A stretch of DNA of 64,000 nt, taken from positions 186,001 through 250,000 of the forward strand of contig CAYFFG010000003.1 in assembly GCA_964342355.1 (NCBI GenBank), given 5' to 3'. A program made the translations under genes and the position numbers. Positions 1 to 8,815 of this stretch are shown here, in pieces. The notes under the pieces were generated by a model. The model made no database searches, was not told the origin of the DNA, and saw only the letters and a program-made list of their open reading frames with translations. The DNA comes from Hirschia sp964342355 (lineage in GTDB: Bacteria; Pseudomonadota; Alphaproteobacteria; Caulobacterales; Hyphomonadaceae). Each line of letters starts with the position of its first letter. The stretch's first letter is position 1.

Positions 1-349
1 CTTCGCCAGACACCCATTTTGCAAATGAAATCGCTTCATCCAATGATCTTTGGTCTGCGCCTGTGACCGATGTCAGCAGCTCAGCGATAAAGATCTCGTC
101 TTCTTTTAAAAGCGGCTGTTTTTCCTCTGCCAGATACACCAGGAAAATTGTCGCAGCCGTCTGGGCGTCTTTTACGCCAGAGAGCACCGAGCCTTCTGTT
201 TGTTTGCGGAATTTGTGCCGGTTATACGCCCCCTTCAATCGTCCAGCCCCATCCGCTGCGGCGTCGAGCATGTCCTTTGCCCGTTGCGCGCGCCAATACC
301 AGGCGGCGGCCGCGCCCAACAAGGTGATAATCCCAAGCAGAATATGCAT
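1..349 (-). CDS. Membrane-anchored hypothetical protein (C-terminus outside window)
   Basis: A reading frame on the minus strand starts at ATG 349-347 and stays open to the left edge of the window, so only the first 116 codons are seen. A GGGGA ribosome-binding sequence sits just before the ATG. The product opens with one hydrophobic segment (about residues 3-16, HILLGIITLLGAAAAW), then a basic stretch, then a soluble region with LAEEKQPLLKEDEIFIAELL, which looks helical and acidic. The arrangement is that of a small inner-membrane protein with a cytoplasmic domain. I do not recognise the family. Codon use and the clean start support a real gene; the function is unknown. Confidence 0.6.
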   Translation of the reverse strand, partial: MHILLGIITLLGAAAAWYWRAQRAKDMLDAAADGAGRLKGAYNRHKFRKQTEGSVLSGVKDAQTAATIFLVYLAEEKQPLLKEDEIFIAELLTSVTGADQRSLDEAISFAKWVSGE

Positions 350-605
350 CGAACGTCCCCGCCAACTTCCCCTAAGCACATCTGCCTAATACGCGAGTTT
401 TACGAAGGGAGCTAGCACACAGCACGGTTTTGCATTATATTCGACGCCATGGGATTGAAACCTCCCGCCGCTCGCCGGATTTGTCCGATGGTGAAGTGTT
501 TCACGGCGTAAGCCGTTTTATTGCATATCGCCCTTTTTTCGGCGGTCGACAATGGCAAGGCGAGCCCCATTATCTAAAGACCGCGCTGAAGAAGGATCAG
601 GCGTC

Positions 606-1067
606 ATGCCGCATTCGACTTATGCTTCTGCGCGCACCTTGCGAGAAGCCAAATCACGCGCGCGCGAACTCCGACAGGAATTAGCCCATCGCGGACAAAC
701 CATTTCACACAGCCAAGCGCTGGAACGCATCGCCCATGAGCTTGGGTATGCGAACTGGAACATCGCGGCGGCGCGATTGACCAACATGCCGGAATATACG
801 CCTCAGCTTGGGGATATTGTTCAGGGCGCGTATCTTGGCCAGTCATTCATGGGCGAAGTCCTGGGCGTAAAGGCCATAAACGGCGGAACCCATTTTGAGG
901 TCGAAATCCATTGTGCGGAAGCCATCGACGTTGTGACGTTCGATAGCTTTTCCTCATTTCGAAATAGGTTGCGCACAACATTGGACACGTATGGACGATC
1001 TGTATCGTTCACATCCGACAAACAGCCGCACATGGTCATCAATGTCAGCGAGAACGCGATTGTTTAA
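606..1067 (+). CDS. Glyoxalase-related (Glyoxalase_8-type) protein
   Basis: A 153-residue protein, if the ATG at 606 is used; AAGGA about 9 bases upstream supports it over an in-frame ATG at 552. The N-terminal 50 residues contain REAKSRARELRQELAHRG, SHSQALERIAHELGYANWN, the signature of the small domain placed in the glyoxalase superfamily that often precedes other modules in alphaproteobacteria. The rest (LGDIVQGAYLGQSFMGEVLG and onward) looks like a beta-rich SH3/KOW-like fold. No catalytic metal ligands typical of a full glyoxalase are obvious, so an enzymatic role is not supported. Probably monocistronic. Confidence 0.6.
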   Translation: MPHSTYASARTLREAKSRARELRQELAHRGQTISHSQALERIAHELGYANWNIAAARLTNMPEYTPQLGDIVQGAYLGQSFMGEVLGVKAINGGTHFEVEIHCAEAIDVVTFDSFSSFRNRLRTTLDTYGRSVSFTSDKQPHMVINVSENAIV

Positions 1068-1118
1068 CCAGCAACAGGCAGAGCGTGTGCGCACGTTCTG
1101 CCTGACTATGCCATCAGT

Positions 1119-2036
1119 TTAGCAAGCGCGGCCAATGCGTTTGATTTCCCAACGCAATTCAACGCCAGAAGTTTCCTTGACCATTGCGCGCACATCTTCG
1201 CCCAGCCCTTCAAGGTCTGCAGCTGTGGCTTCGCCTGTGTTGATCAGGAAGTTACAGTGTTTCTCAGACACTTGAGCGCCACCGCGCATTGCGCCACGCA
1301 TGCCTGCTTCATCAATCAGCTTCCAGCTTTTGCGCTGATCAGGCGTGCCGGGCGGATCTGGATTAGCAAAAGTTGATCCGCCGGTTTTTTCCCGAATAGG
1401 TTGAGCTTCTTCGCGCCGCGCTTTGAAACCTTCGATTTTAGTGCGCGCATCATCAGGCTTTGCGTCTTGCCCCTGAAACAGGGCCTCCACAAAGATCAGG
1501 TCTTCTGGCGCTTCGCTGTGGCGATAGGAATACCCAAAATCGCGGTTTTTGAGCGTCACCCACTCCCCCTTACGCGTAAGCGCCACCGCTTCAATCAACA
1601 CGTCAGCGGTTTCCATGTCATAACAGCCCGCATTCATGCGAAGCGCGCCGCCAATCGTACCAGGCACGCCTGAGAAGAATTCAAGTCCGCCCACACCAAA
1701 CTGCGCCGCCTTTTGAGACACTTTATTGTCCAGCGCCGCAGCGCCGGCAACCACTTGCAATCCTGTGACCCTGATCTTGCCGAATGCCGGCGTCAGCTTG
1801 ATCACAACCCCCTCAACGCCCCCATCGCGCACAATGACATTTGAGGCCGCGCCCAGCACGGTCACTGGAATATCTTCTGGCGTGTTTTTCAGAAAATGCG
1901 CCAGATCATCCGCATCGGCAGGCAGGTACAGCACATCAGCGGGTCCACCTACACGAAACCATGTGTACGGCTTCAGTTCCGTGTTGGGCAAAAGCTTGCC
2001 GCGCACTTCAGGCAGTCGGGAAATAAGGTCGGTCAT
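1119..2036 (-). CDS. murB: UDP-N-acetylenolpyruvoylglucosamine reductase MurB
   Basis: MurB reduces UDP-GlcNAc-enolpyruvate to UDP-MurNAc with NADPH and FAD, the second committed step of peptidoglycan synthesis, in the cytoplasm. Visible signatures: the FAD-domain start YTWFRVGGPADVLYLP (24-39), LGAASNVIVRDGG (61-73), SGVPGTIGGALRMNAG (122-137), the catalytic serine in GGSTFANPD (Ser221) and the C-terminal glutamate in GVELRWEIKRIG (Glu297). The length of 305 residues is normal. The ATG at 2036 follows GGGGGC and is preferred over a GTG three codons earlier. In most alphaproteobacteria murB lies in the dcw division cluster; here it stands alone, 50 bases downstream of divL on the same strand, and may be read from the divL transcript. 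Confidence 0.96.
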   Translation of the reverse strand: MTDLISRLPEVRGKLLPNTELKPYTWFRVGGPADVLYLPADADDLAHFLKNTPEDIPVTVLGAASNVIVRDGGVEGVVIKLTPAFGKIRVTGLQVVAGAAALDNKVSQKAAQFGVGGLEFFSGVPGTIGGALRMNAGCYDMETADVLIEAVALTRKGEWVTLKNRDFGYSYRHSEAPEDLIFVEALFQGQDAKPDDARTKIEGFKARREEAQPIREKTGGSTFANPDPPGTPDQRKSWKLIDEAGMRGAMRGGAQVSEKHCNFLINTGEATAADLEGLGEDVRAMVKETSGVELRWEIKRIGRAC

Positions 2037-2086
2037 AGCCCCCACTTATCGCGCAATGCTGGATAAACGCCAGATAAAAAAACTGA

Positions 2087-4543
2087 CTATGCAGCTGCGC
2101 CAACGCCAGACTTGAGCTCCAGCTCAGGCGGTGCGTTCTTTGGTGTCGCCACTTCTGGGAGACAGCACATAACGGTCGCGCCATCGCCTGGCGCAGACTT
2201 CATCGCAACCCAACCGCCATGTAATTCGACAAACGAGCGCACGAGAGCAAGCCCAAGGCCTGCGCCACGATTATCACCAGACGTAAAGGCGTCAAACGCT
2301 TCAGCCTGATGCTCGTATTCCACGCCTTTACCTGTGTCTGTCACCTGCAAACGGACGACGCCGTCAGCCTTTTCAGCAGTCACCTTCACGGTATCGCCAG
2401 GCGAGGTAAAGCGCAGCGCGTTGGTCAGAAGGTTGAACAGGATCTGTTTGATACGACGCTCATCTGCATGGATCAGCCCAATATTCTTTGGACATGACAC
2501 CTTGATCGACACTTTCGTGTCGGCGGCGTTTGCGACCACCATGTCAACGGAATCTTCGATCAGTTGGCGCAGATCCACATCTTTAAGATCCAGATCCATC
2601 CGGCCCGCCTCAATCGTCGCCAGGTCCAGAATATTTTCAATGAGGCGCGACAAGTGGTCAGACGCTTTCAGAATAGACGTCACATGCTCCATCTGGCGCT
2701 CGTTCAGCTTACCCTGTTTGCCGCTCTCCAGGAATTCGGCATAGCCAAGGATTGTGGTCAGCGGCGAGCGCAATTGGTACGATACGTTCTGCACGAATTC
2801 GGTCTTCAGACGGTCAGCTGCCTGGAAGGCTTCAGCCCGGTCACGCAGCGCACTTTCTACCCGGCGCGCCGCAGATACGTCTACAAATGCGATCAGGGTT
2901 GCGCCATCCGGCAATGGTTGTGTCAGGAAACTGACAACAGACCCATCCGAGCGTTTCATTTCACCCCTAAATTCCTGGCGCGCATCCGGTGTCGGGTTGG
3001 TGACACGGCCTTTGATCGCCGCCCAAACAGATTTGTCATGGAATAATGGCGCACAAAGTTCTGTGACCTTCTCAAAGTCAGGCGCATCTTTAAGCGCATC
3101 CGGACTGATCTTCCACAATTCTTCAAATGACGCGTTGCGCAAGCGCAGACCGCCATCGCCACCGAACACAGCAACAGCCTCGTTCAGCTTGTCGAGCGTC
3201 GCTTTTTGCTGGTTGATCAAGGAGTTATAGCTGGCTTTCAGGCTCAGCTCATCCGTGATGTCTTTAAACAGAAGCAGCATGCCGCCAAGCGGGTGTTTCT
3301 GACGCGTGACCTGCAGCGTGCGTCCATCCGGCAGCATCCACATGTCTTCAGCAATCGCCGCTTTAGATCCGCCTGCGTCATAGGCGAGTTCTTTTGCGCG
3401 CCACTCATTGTATTTCTGCTGTGACGGCAGCATGCGCTTTTCACGCAAACGGTCGAGGAATTCACCGTGAGAAGGCTTCTCCAGAAGGAAGCGCGGGTCC
3501 AAATCCCACAACTGCGCAAATCGCTTGTTGTGGAATGACAGTTTCCGGTCTGGGCCAAAGATCGCAACAGCGTCTGACACATGGTTGAGCGTGTCGTCAT
3601 GCGCGCGCACATGACGGTCAAGCGTCTCACGCGCATTCTCTTCTTCGGTTACGTCCAGCGCCATACCAGCCACGCCGCCAGACAGCGGGAACATCAGCAC
3701 CTGCATCGCACGACGCTCGCCATCAATAACAATGTAGCGCGTTTCACGGTTTTCAACTTTATCCGAGATCACCTTCTGCGCCTGGGATGCTATTTCCTTG
3801 TCCAGCATGATCTGCTTGTCGAGCACCGCGTCCAGTGTTTTGGCCTCAACGGCGCTCATGTAAGCGTCATTCACCCACTGCAGACGCCCTGCGCCAGACA
3901 GCCTCCAGGCGATAAAGGGCGCTTTGCCCAGCATCTCAAGGAAGGCGGACGGGTCACGCGCAATAATCTGGCGCGCTTCTTCCAAGCGTCCGCGCGCACC
4001 TGATTCTTCAAGACCTTTAATTGTAGAGTCCGACACCCACAGCACAGCGCGCGCGCCAGCCGTCCGTCCGTCCGCTTCGAGGAAGCGGCCATTTGGTCCG
4101 ATGATCGTCAAAGAGAAAGGCGCGCCTTCCGTGCGGAGCTGCATCAGGCGTTCGCGCAAAGTCGCGTCACGCCCCGCCCCATCACGCGCCTCCAAATCGC
4201 CAAGCCCCTCCAACAGACGCACAGCCGCATCCTGTGACACAGAATCGTCGGTAAAGTTCAGCAGCGCCGCCAGCGCGACATGAGATCCATAAATTTTGGG
4301 AGCGCCCCAGCTTGCGTCGATGACGTCTTCATCTTCCCAAACCAGAATAACGCCAGGGTGCGCGCCAAAAACGGAATCGGTACGAGCAAGCTTTTCTTCC
4401 AGACGCCGGGCCATTTCACGGTAACGTTTCGCTGCGCCACGCGCACCATCAGACACGCGCAAAGCCCAAAGGAGCGACGCGATTCCAAATGCCACCGCAC
4501 CAGCTACAATATAAGCGAAAACCTGGCCGAAACCGTTTTCCAT
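2087..4543 (-). CDS. divL: DivL-type PAS sensor kinase with tyrosine at the phospho-acceptor site
   Basis: An 818-residue membrane-anchored histidine-kinase-like protein. Residues about 8-28 form one transmembrane segment. Three PAS-like regions follow (about 200-300, 310-430, 445-555), then a DHp domain and a HATPase domain with N box (FNLLTNALRF), G1 (DTGKGVEYE) and G2 (GAGLGLALVRSF). In the H box the sequence is NVSYQLRSPL: Tyr589 replaces the usual histidine. This is the hallmark of DivL, which in Caulobacter activates CckA and so the CtrA phosphorelay, and reads DivK~P instead of acting as a normal kinase. A CtrA-type box lies 82 bases upstream. The Tyr substitution, single TM and multi-PAS layout support the call strongly; the length is slightly above Caulobacter DivL. 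Confidence 0.9.
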   Translation of the reverse strand: MENGFGQVFAYIVAGAVAFGIASLLWALRVSDGARGAAKRYREMARRLEEKLARTDSVFGAHPGVILVWEDEDVIDASWGAPKIYGSHVALAALLNFTDDSVSQDAAVRLLEGLGDLEARDGAGRDATLRERLMQLRTEGAPFSLTIIGPNGRFLEADGRTAGARAVLWVSDSTIKGLEESGARGRLEEARQIIARDPSAFLEMLGKAPFIAWRLSGAGRLQWVNDAYMSAVEAKTLDAVLDKQIMLDKEIASQAQKVISDKVENRETRYIVIDGERRAMQVLMFPLSGGVAGMALDVTEEENARETLDRHVRAHDDTLNHVSDAVAIFGPDRKLSFHNKRFAQLWDLDPRFLLEKPSHGEFLDRLREKRMLPSQQKYNEWRAKELAYDAGGSKAAIAEDMWMLPDGRTLQVTRQKHPLGGMLLLFKDITDELSLKASYNSLINQQKATLDKLNEAVAVFGGDGGLRLRNASFEELWKISPDALKDAPDFEKVTELCAPLFHDKSVWAAIKGRVTNPTPDARQEFRGEMKRSDGSVVSFLTQPLPDGATLIAFVDVSAARRVESALRDRAEAFQAADRLKTEFVQNVSYQLRSPLTTILGYAEFLESGKQGKLNERQMEHVTSILKASDHLSRLIENILDLATIEAGRMDLDLKDVDLRQLIEDSVDMVVANAADTKVSIKVSCPKNIGLIHADERRIKQILFNLLTNALRFTSPGDTVKVTAEKADGVVRLQVTDTGKGVEYEHQAEAFDAFTSGDNRGAGLGLALVRSFVELHGGWVAMKSAPGDGATVMCCLPEVATPKNAPPELELKSGVGAAA

Positions 4544-4624
4544 GAGACGAGCGCTCCGCGGCAGTCTGAACCCAACTCAACCCTATTAAAGGATTTCCGA
4601 GGTTAACGGAATGGCGTTGTTTCT

Positions 4625-4640
4625 GTTAACGCTCCGTTAA
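4625..4640 (-). promoter_or_regulatory. Candidate CtrA binding box upstream of divL
   Basis: Read on the minus strand the site is TTAA-CGGAGCG-TTAAC, a perfect match to the Caulobacter CtrA consensus TTAA-N7-TTAAC, 82 bases upstream of the divL start and on the same strand. A further TTAAC lies at 4602-4606. Binding is inferred from the motif and from the biology of DivL, which controls CtrA phosphorylation. Confidence 0.6.
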
Positions 4641-4760
4641 ATGAGGTGAACAAATCCTGATCACGCTGACAATGAGAGCGGATTCACCTGAGTCTTACAA
4701 GCTTAGATTTTTCAATATTTTCCATCATCGACAACAACCACACACGCTGCAGTAGATCGC

Positions 4761-4802
4761 AGGCGCCATATCTCTGATTTAAGAGGTTGCGGCGCCTTTT
4801 TT
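4761..4802 (+). terminator. Rho-independent terminator-like hairpin before the sulfotransferase gene
   Basis: AGGCGCC (4761-4767) pairs with GGCGCCT (4791-4797) around a 23-base loop, followed by a run of six T. It reads on the plus strand, where no gene ends in the 250 bases upstream, so it could be a leader attenuator of the sulfotransferase gene or the end of a short RNA. The rest of 4544-4851 holds the divL control region and no gene that I can see. Confidence 0.45.
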
Positions 4803-4851
4803 GCTTTCCCTGAAAGGATAAAACAGCGCCCTCCCCTTTGAAGCTGGAAAT

Positions 4852-5883
4852 ATGAGCACACAAATCAGAATACCAACTCAGCCTCCAACTCAGGCTGACG
4901 CCTCAGCCAATGACAACACGATGACCTCAAATGGTCTTCAATTCCGTGCGGCTTACGCACTGGATAAAAGCGTGTCTGCGTTCACAACGCCGGCGGATAA
5001 TGTCCTGGTGACGGGTTTCTGGCGGAGCGGTACGACTTGGGTTCAGGAGTCGCTGGCTCGCAGTTTAAACGCCAAAACGATCTTTGAGCCCTTTTCGCCT
5101 AAAGCCTCGCCGCCCTTTAATCGTCAACGCCGGTTCAAGCGTCGTGACCAACAGCGCCGCGAAGCGATAATTCCAACTGATTTCGCCACTTTCACATCGC
5201 AGGACCTCAATTTCATTGATGAGATTTTCTCAGGCGCCTGCCCTGCGCGTTTTTCATTCCTGTGTCGCAAGGACCTGTCAGAATCCTTCAAACGGCGCGT
5301 CATTATCAAACTGGTGCGCGGTCAGCTCATCATTCCAGAGCTGATTAATCGTTTCGGTGTGAAAGTCGTTCATGTCACCCGTCACCCAGGCGCCGTGATT
5401 TCCAGTTTCCTGAGCACAGACTGGGACTGGACGTTCCAAGACGTTTCTTTCAAGCACATCCTACCCGAACCAGATCGGGCACGCCCCGAATTGCGTGCGG
5501 ATATTGAAAAGCTTCAGACAGTCTATGCGTCACGCCGCGATTATGAGCGCATTGCAGCTTATTGGGCGTTTACGGAAAAACATGTCCACAACACGCAGCA
5601 TCCAAACCTGATCAAAACCAGCTATGAAGATCTGGTGCATCAGGGCGGCGATGCATTCAACAATGTCACTGACTTCTTGGGTGGTCAGAGCAGAGAAGAT
5701 ATTTCGCTTAGCGCACCTTCCGTCGTGACCGTATCAGACCGAATGAACGCCACACCAAGGGATCGCACACACGCCTGGAAGAAAAAGCTTTCTCCCAAAG
5801 CGCGCGAACGCATAGCAAGTGCAATTTGCGATATCTGGCCTGTCGGCGCAGACCGCTACAGCGATCTTACTGCGCCGGACTAG
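4852..5883 (+). CDS. PAPS-dependent sulfotransferase family protein
   Basis: A 343-residue cytoplasmic sulfotransferase. The 5'-phosphosulfate loop TGFWRSGTTW (54-63) matches the family motif that binds the PAPS phosphate, and HVTRHPGAVISSFLSTDW (174-191) supplies the Arg and Ser that contact the 3'-phosphate. The first 40 residues are low-complexity and hydrophilic. The acceptor (polysaccharide, lipid or other hydroxyl/amine) cannot be read from the sequence. PAPS would come from the cysNC product, and PAP would be cleared by cysQ, both at 61.5-64 kb in this window. No operon partner: ahcY follows on the opposite strand. Confidence 0.85.
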   Translation: MSTQIRIPTQPPTQADASANDNTMTSNGLQFRAAYALDKSVSAFTTPADNVLVTGFWRSGTTWVQESLARSLNAKTIFEPFSPKASPPFNRQRRFKRRDQQRREAIIPTDFATFTSQDLNFIDEIFSGACPARFSFLCRKDLSESFKRRVIIKLVRGQLIIPELINRFGVKVVHVTRHPGAVISSFLSTDWDWTFQDVSFKHILPEPDRARPELRADIEKLQTVYASRRDYERIAAYWAFTEKHVHNTQHPNLIKTSYEDLVHQGGDAFNNVTDFLGGQSREDISLSAPSVVTVSDRMNATPRDRTHAWKKKLSPKARERIASAICDIWPVGADRYSDLTAPD

Positions 5884-5893
5884 GCTTTAGTGA

Positions 5894-7294
5894 TTAGTAG
5901 CGGTAGTGTTCCGGTTTAAACGGACCTGTCACTTCAACGCCGATATAGTCAGCCTGCTCTTTGGAAAGCTCTGACAATTTCGCGCCAATGCGTTCCAGGT
6001 GCAGTTTAGCAACCTTCTCGTCCAGATGCTTAGGCAGCACATAGACTTTATTTTCGTACTCATCGCCTTTGGTGAAGAGCTCAATCTGCGCCAGAACCTG
6101 ATTTGTGAACGAAGCGGACATCACGAATGACGGGTGACCTGTGGCGTTACCGAGGTTCAGCAGACGACCTTCAGACAACAGGATGATCTTGTTGCCGGAA
6201 GGCATCTCGATCATGTCGACCTGGTCTTTGATGTTCGTCCATTTGTGGTTTTTAAGCGCAGCCACCTGAATTTCATTGTCGAAGTGGCCGATATTGCCAA
6301 CGATCGCCATGTTTTTCATTTCGCGCATGTGCTCGATACGAATAACGTCTTTGTTGCCGGTCGTTGTGATGAAGATATCTGCAGTCGATACAGCATCTTC
6401 CAGCGTTGTGACTTCAAATCCGTCCATAGCCGCTTGCAGCGCACAGATCGGGTCGATTTCAGTCACCTTCACGCGCGCGCCAGCACCACGAAGAGATGCG
6501 GCTGAGCCCTTGCCCACATCGCCGTAACCGCACACGACAGCTGTCTTACCAGCCATCATAACGTCCGTACCGCGGCGGATACCGTCAACCAGCGATTCCT
6601 TACAGCCATACTTGTTGTCGAACTTCGACTTTGTGACTGAGTCGTTCACGTTGATCGCCGGGAATGGCAGGTGACCTTTTTCCATCAATTGATAAAGACG
6701 GTTGACCCCTGTGGTGGTTTCCTCAGTCACGCCCTGAATGGCGTGGCGTTGTTTCACAAAGAACCCTGGCGTTTCTGCAAGGCGTTTCTTGATCTGCGCA
6801 AACAGATATTCTTCTTCTTCCGAGCCCGGCGTAGACAGAAAGGCGGTGTCGCCCTCTTCTGCGCGCGCCCCCAAAAGGATGTACATTGTCGCGTCGCCGC
6901 CATCATCCAGAATCATGTTGGATGGTTCGCCATCCGCCCACTGGAAAATCTTGTCAGTGTAGGTCCAGTATTCTTCCAGTGTTTCGCCCTTAACCGCAAA
7001 AACCGGAACTTCTGTCGCAGCGATAGCTGCTGCGGCGTGGTCCTGCGTTGAGAAGATGTTACAACTTGCCCAGCGCACGTCAGCGCCCAGCGCCGTCAAT
7101 GTCTCGATCAGAGCAGCTGTCTGGATCGTCATGTGCAGCGAACCGGAAATACGCGCGCCTTTCAGTGGCTTTGCAACACCGTACTCCTCGCGCAGCGCCA
7201 TAAGGCCGGGCATTTCAGTTTCTGCAATGTCCAACTCCTTGCGACCAAAGTCTGCAAGTGAAATGTCCTTGACTACATAATCATCGAAAGCCAT
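5894..7294 (-). CDS. ahcY: S-adenosylhomocysteine hydrolase (adenosylhomocysteinase)
   Basis: Splits S-adenosylhomocysteine into adenosine and homocysteine, relieving product inhibition of methyltransferases; NAD-dependent, cytoplasmic tetramer. The 466-residue protein has the NAD-binding core VVCGYGDVGKGSAASLRGAG, the substrate regions SGSLHMTIQTAALIETL and NVNDSVTKSKFDNKYGCKES, and the conserved C-terminus GPFKPEHYRY. The start at 7294 has GAGGAAT upstream; an earlier in-frame TTG at 7315 is unlikely. A 26-base perfect palindrome lies 83 bases upstream and probably controls it. In many alphaproteobacteria ahcY is near the ptsH/chvG genes; here an EF-hand gene lies between. Confidence 0.98.
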   Translation of the reverse strand: MAFDDYVVKDISLADFGRKELDIAETEMPGLMALREEYGVAKPLKGARISGSLHMTIQTAALIETLTALGADVRWASCNIFSTQDHAAAAIAATEVPVFAVKGETLEEYWTYTDKIFQWADGEPSNMILDDGGDATMYILLGARAEEGDTAFLSTPGSEEEEYLFAQIKKRLAETPGFFVKQRHAIQGVTEETTTGVNRLYQLMEKGHLPFPAINVNDSVTKSKFDNKYGCKESLVDGIRRGTDVMMAGKTAVVCGYGDVGKGSAASLRGAGARVKVTEIDPICALQAAMDGFEVTTLEDAVSTADIFITTTGNKDVIRIEHMREMKNMAIVGNIGHFDNEIQVAALKNHKWTNIKDQVDMIEMPSGNKIILLSEGRLLNLGNATGHPSFVMSASFTNQVLAQIELFTKGDEYENKVYVLPKHLDEKVAKLHLERIGAKLSELSKEQADYIGVEVTGPFKPEHYRY

Positions 7295-7376
7295 GCGCAA
7301 ATTCCTCGGATCCAAAAAATGTGTTCGCTATAAAACAGTGTGTGCTGTCTATAACAGCTGCCTTGATCATTCGTAA

Positions 7377-7402
7377 ATCATATAAACACATCTTTATATG
7401 AT
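7377..7402 (-). promoter_or_regulatory. Palindromic operator upstream of ahcY (SahR/ArsR-type candidate)
   Basis: ATCATATAAA (7377-7386) and TTTATATGAT (7393-7402) are exact reverse complements around a 6-base centre. The CATATAAA/TTTATATG half-sites resemble those described for ArsR-family regulators of methionine and SAH recycling genes in proteobacteria (SahR type). It lies 83 bases before the ahcY start. No ArsR gene is in this window, so the regulator is inferred. Confidence 0.6.
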
Positions 7403-7500
7403 TAAATGATTTTTCCAAGAGAGATCGCAGCCACGCCTTGTATTTGCCAAAATCAGCGCCTTAATTCCTATCATAAGACGGGTGACAAAAAGAGTATCAT

Positions 7501-8052
7501 ATGGCCAATAACGTGCTGAAGACCGGGATGATGATCGCACTGATGACGGGTGCAGCCACTTCGGGAATAACCGCCAACGCTCAATCAGCCGGCCCCGAAC
7601 TCATCCCAGAAAAAGTTGTGCGCGATGGCAGAGACCTGCGCGGCGTGCGTATCGCCAGACCCGGCGCGCTGTTATTCGCTAGTTTTGACACAGACGGATC
7701 GCTGTCTGTTTCGCTGCAGGAAATCGCCGACGGTGCGCCAAAGGCATTCAACACGGCCGACCATAACAAAGACGGCACATTGTCTATTTTCGAACAGCAG
7801 GATTGGGCCAGCGCTCTTGGGTCTCACGACGGACCGCTCGCCAACGCAGTAAATTTCGACGCCAATATCGATCGAAGGGTCACATTAGAAGAGTTCACAG
7901 CGGGGCTGGAACGCATTGGCGGAAGTTATGTTGACGAGCTTTCAGGTGAAATTCTGTTTTCAAATCTCATTCTTGCGCCTAACGGCAAGCGCGCCAAACA
8001 AGACCTAGATGAAAGGCAAGACAAAGACGCGCTCTTGCAGATTGGCAAATAA
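7501..8052 (+). CDS. Exported EF-hand calcium-binding protein
   Basis: A 183-residue protein with a signal peptide (about residues 1-27, ending near ITANAQSA). The mature part has three EF-hand-like loops: DTDGSLSVSLQE, DHNKDGTLSIFE and the weaker DANIDRRVTLEE. The first two have acidic or oxygen ligands at positions 1, 3, 5, 9 and 12 as in calmodulin-type loops; the third has Arg at positions 6 and 7, so its binding may be lost. Probably periplasmic. It stands alone between ahcY and ptsH, transcribed divergently from ahcY. Precise role unknown. Confidence 0.8.
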   Translation: MANNVLKTGMMIALMTGAATSGITANAQSAGPELIPEKVVRDGRDLRGVRIARPGALLFASFDTDGSLSVSLQEIADGAPKAFNTADHNKDGTLSIFEQQDWASALGSHDGPLANAVNFDANIDRRVTLEEFTAGLERIGGSYVDELSGEILFSNLILAPNGKRAKQDLDERQDKDALLQIGK

Positions 8053-8067
8053 CGCAGCGCGCCAGCG

Positions 8068-8346
8068 TTATTCTTCTTCACCAAACCTGTTTTCAATCAG
8101 CGTGGACACTGCTTCTAATGCCGCTTGCGCATCCGGACCTTCGGCCGTGACAGTGACCGCACAGCCCTGATAAGCAGTCAGCATCAGCATATCCATGACG
8201 GATTCTGCGTCGGCGCTAACTTCTTCATGCGCAACAGTGATTTTTGATTGAAAATTAGACGCTTCTTTCGCCAGCGCAGCAGATGCGCGCGCATGAAGCC
8301 CCTTCTTGTTGCAGATGGTCACCGATCGCGAGAGCACGTCCGTCAT
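8068..8346 (-). CDS. ptsH: HPr-family phosphocarrier protein
   Basis: A 92-residue HPr. The active-site motif KKGLHARASAALAKEA carries His18, the residue phosphorylated by EI, and the regulatory site region SADAESVMDMLML carries Ser49. In alphaproteobacteria this HPr belongs to the regulatory (nitrogen-type) PTS and does not import sugar. Its ATG overlaps the end of the upstream EIIA gene by 4 bases (ATGA), indicating translational coupling. The regulatory Ser is kept although no hprK kinase gene is found in the cluster. Confidence 0.95.
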   Translation of the reverse strand: MTDVLSRSVTICNKKGLHARASAALAKEASNFQSKITVAHEEVSADAESVMDMLMLTAYQGCAVTVTAEGPDAQAALEAVSTLIENRFGEEE

Positions 8347-8747
8347 GCCGTTTTTTGTAGCACCGCAGAAGCAATGGAGATGTATTTCCGGCCCGCATCC
8401 TGAATGGCTTTGGACGCCTCATCCAATGGCTGCGTTTTGCGAATTTCAGCGGCTTTGATCAACATCGGCAGGTTCACCCCTGCAATCACTTCGATCTTCG
8501 CCTTGCTCATTACGGAAATCGCCAAATTTGACGGCGTGCCGCCAAACATGTCCGTAAAAATGATAACGCCTTTGCCATTATTACAGGCCGTAACCGCATC
8601 AATAATCTCTGCGCGGCGCGCTTCCATGTCGTCGTCAGCGCCAATACAGATTGCTTTGAATGCCTCTTGTGGGCCAAAAACGTGCTCGGTCGCAGCGACA
8701 AATTCGCTTGCAAGCTCACCATGCGTTACGACGACAACGCCAATCAT
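8343..8747 (-). CDS. PTS EIIA component, mannose (Man/ManX) family
   Basis: A 134-residue EIIA of the mannose family, often named ptsM or manX in alphaproteobacteria. MIGVVVVTHGELASEF places the phosphorylated histidine at position 9, and FTDMFGGTPSNLA is the conserved second loop. No EIIB, EIIC or EIID genes follow, so it is a regulatory acceptor of phosphate from HPr and not part of a transporter. It is 68 bases downstream of chvG on the same strand, and its stop overlaps the ptsH start. Confidence 0.93.
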   Translation of the reverse strand: MIGVVVVTHGELASEFVAATEHVFGPQEAFKAICIGADDDMEARRAEIIDAVTACNNGKGVIIFTDMFGGTPSNLAISVMSKAKIEVIAGVNLPMLIKAAEIRKTQPLDEASKAIQDAGRKYISIASAVLQKTA

Positions 8748-8815
8748 TCAGAATTCTCCACAGTTCACCCAAGGGAAATGAGAGGGTCGTTTTACTCGCG
8801 GGTCAAGCCCAATGA

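Noticed and set aside
430..684. Plus-strand frame before the glyoxalase-related gene
   Set aside because: Overlaps the better-supported frame starting at 606; no domain or ribosome-binding site.
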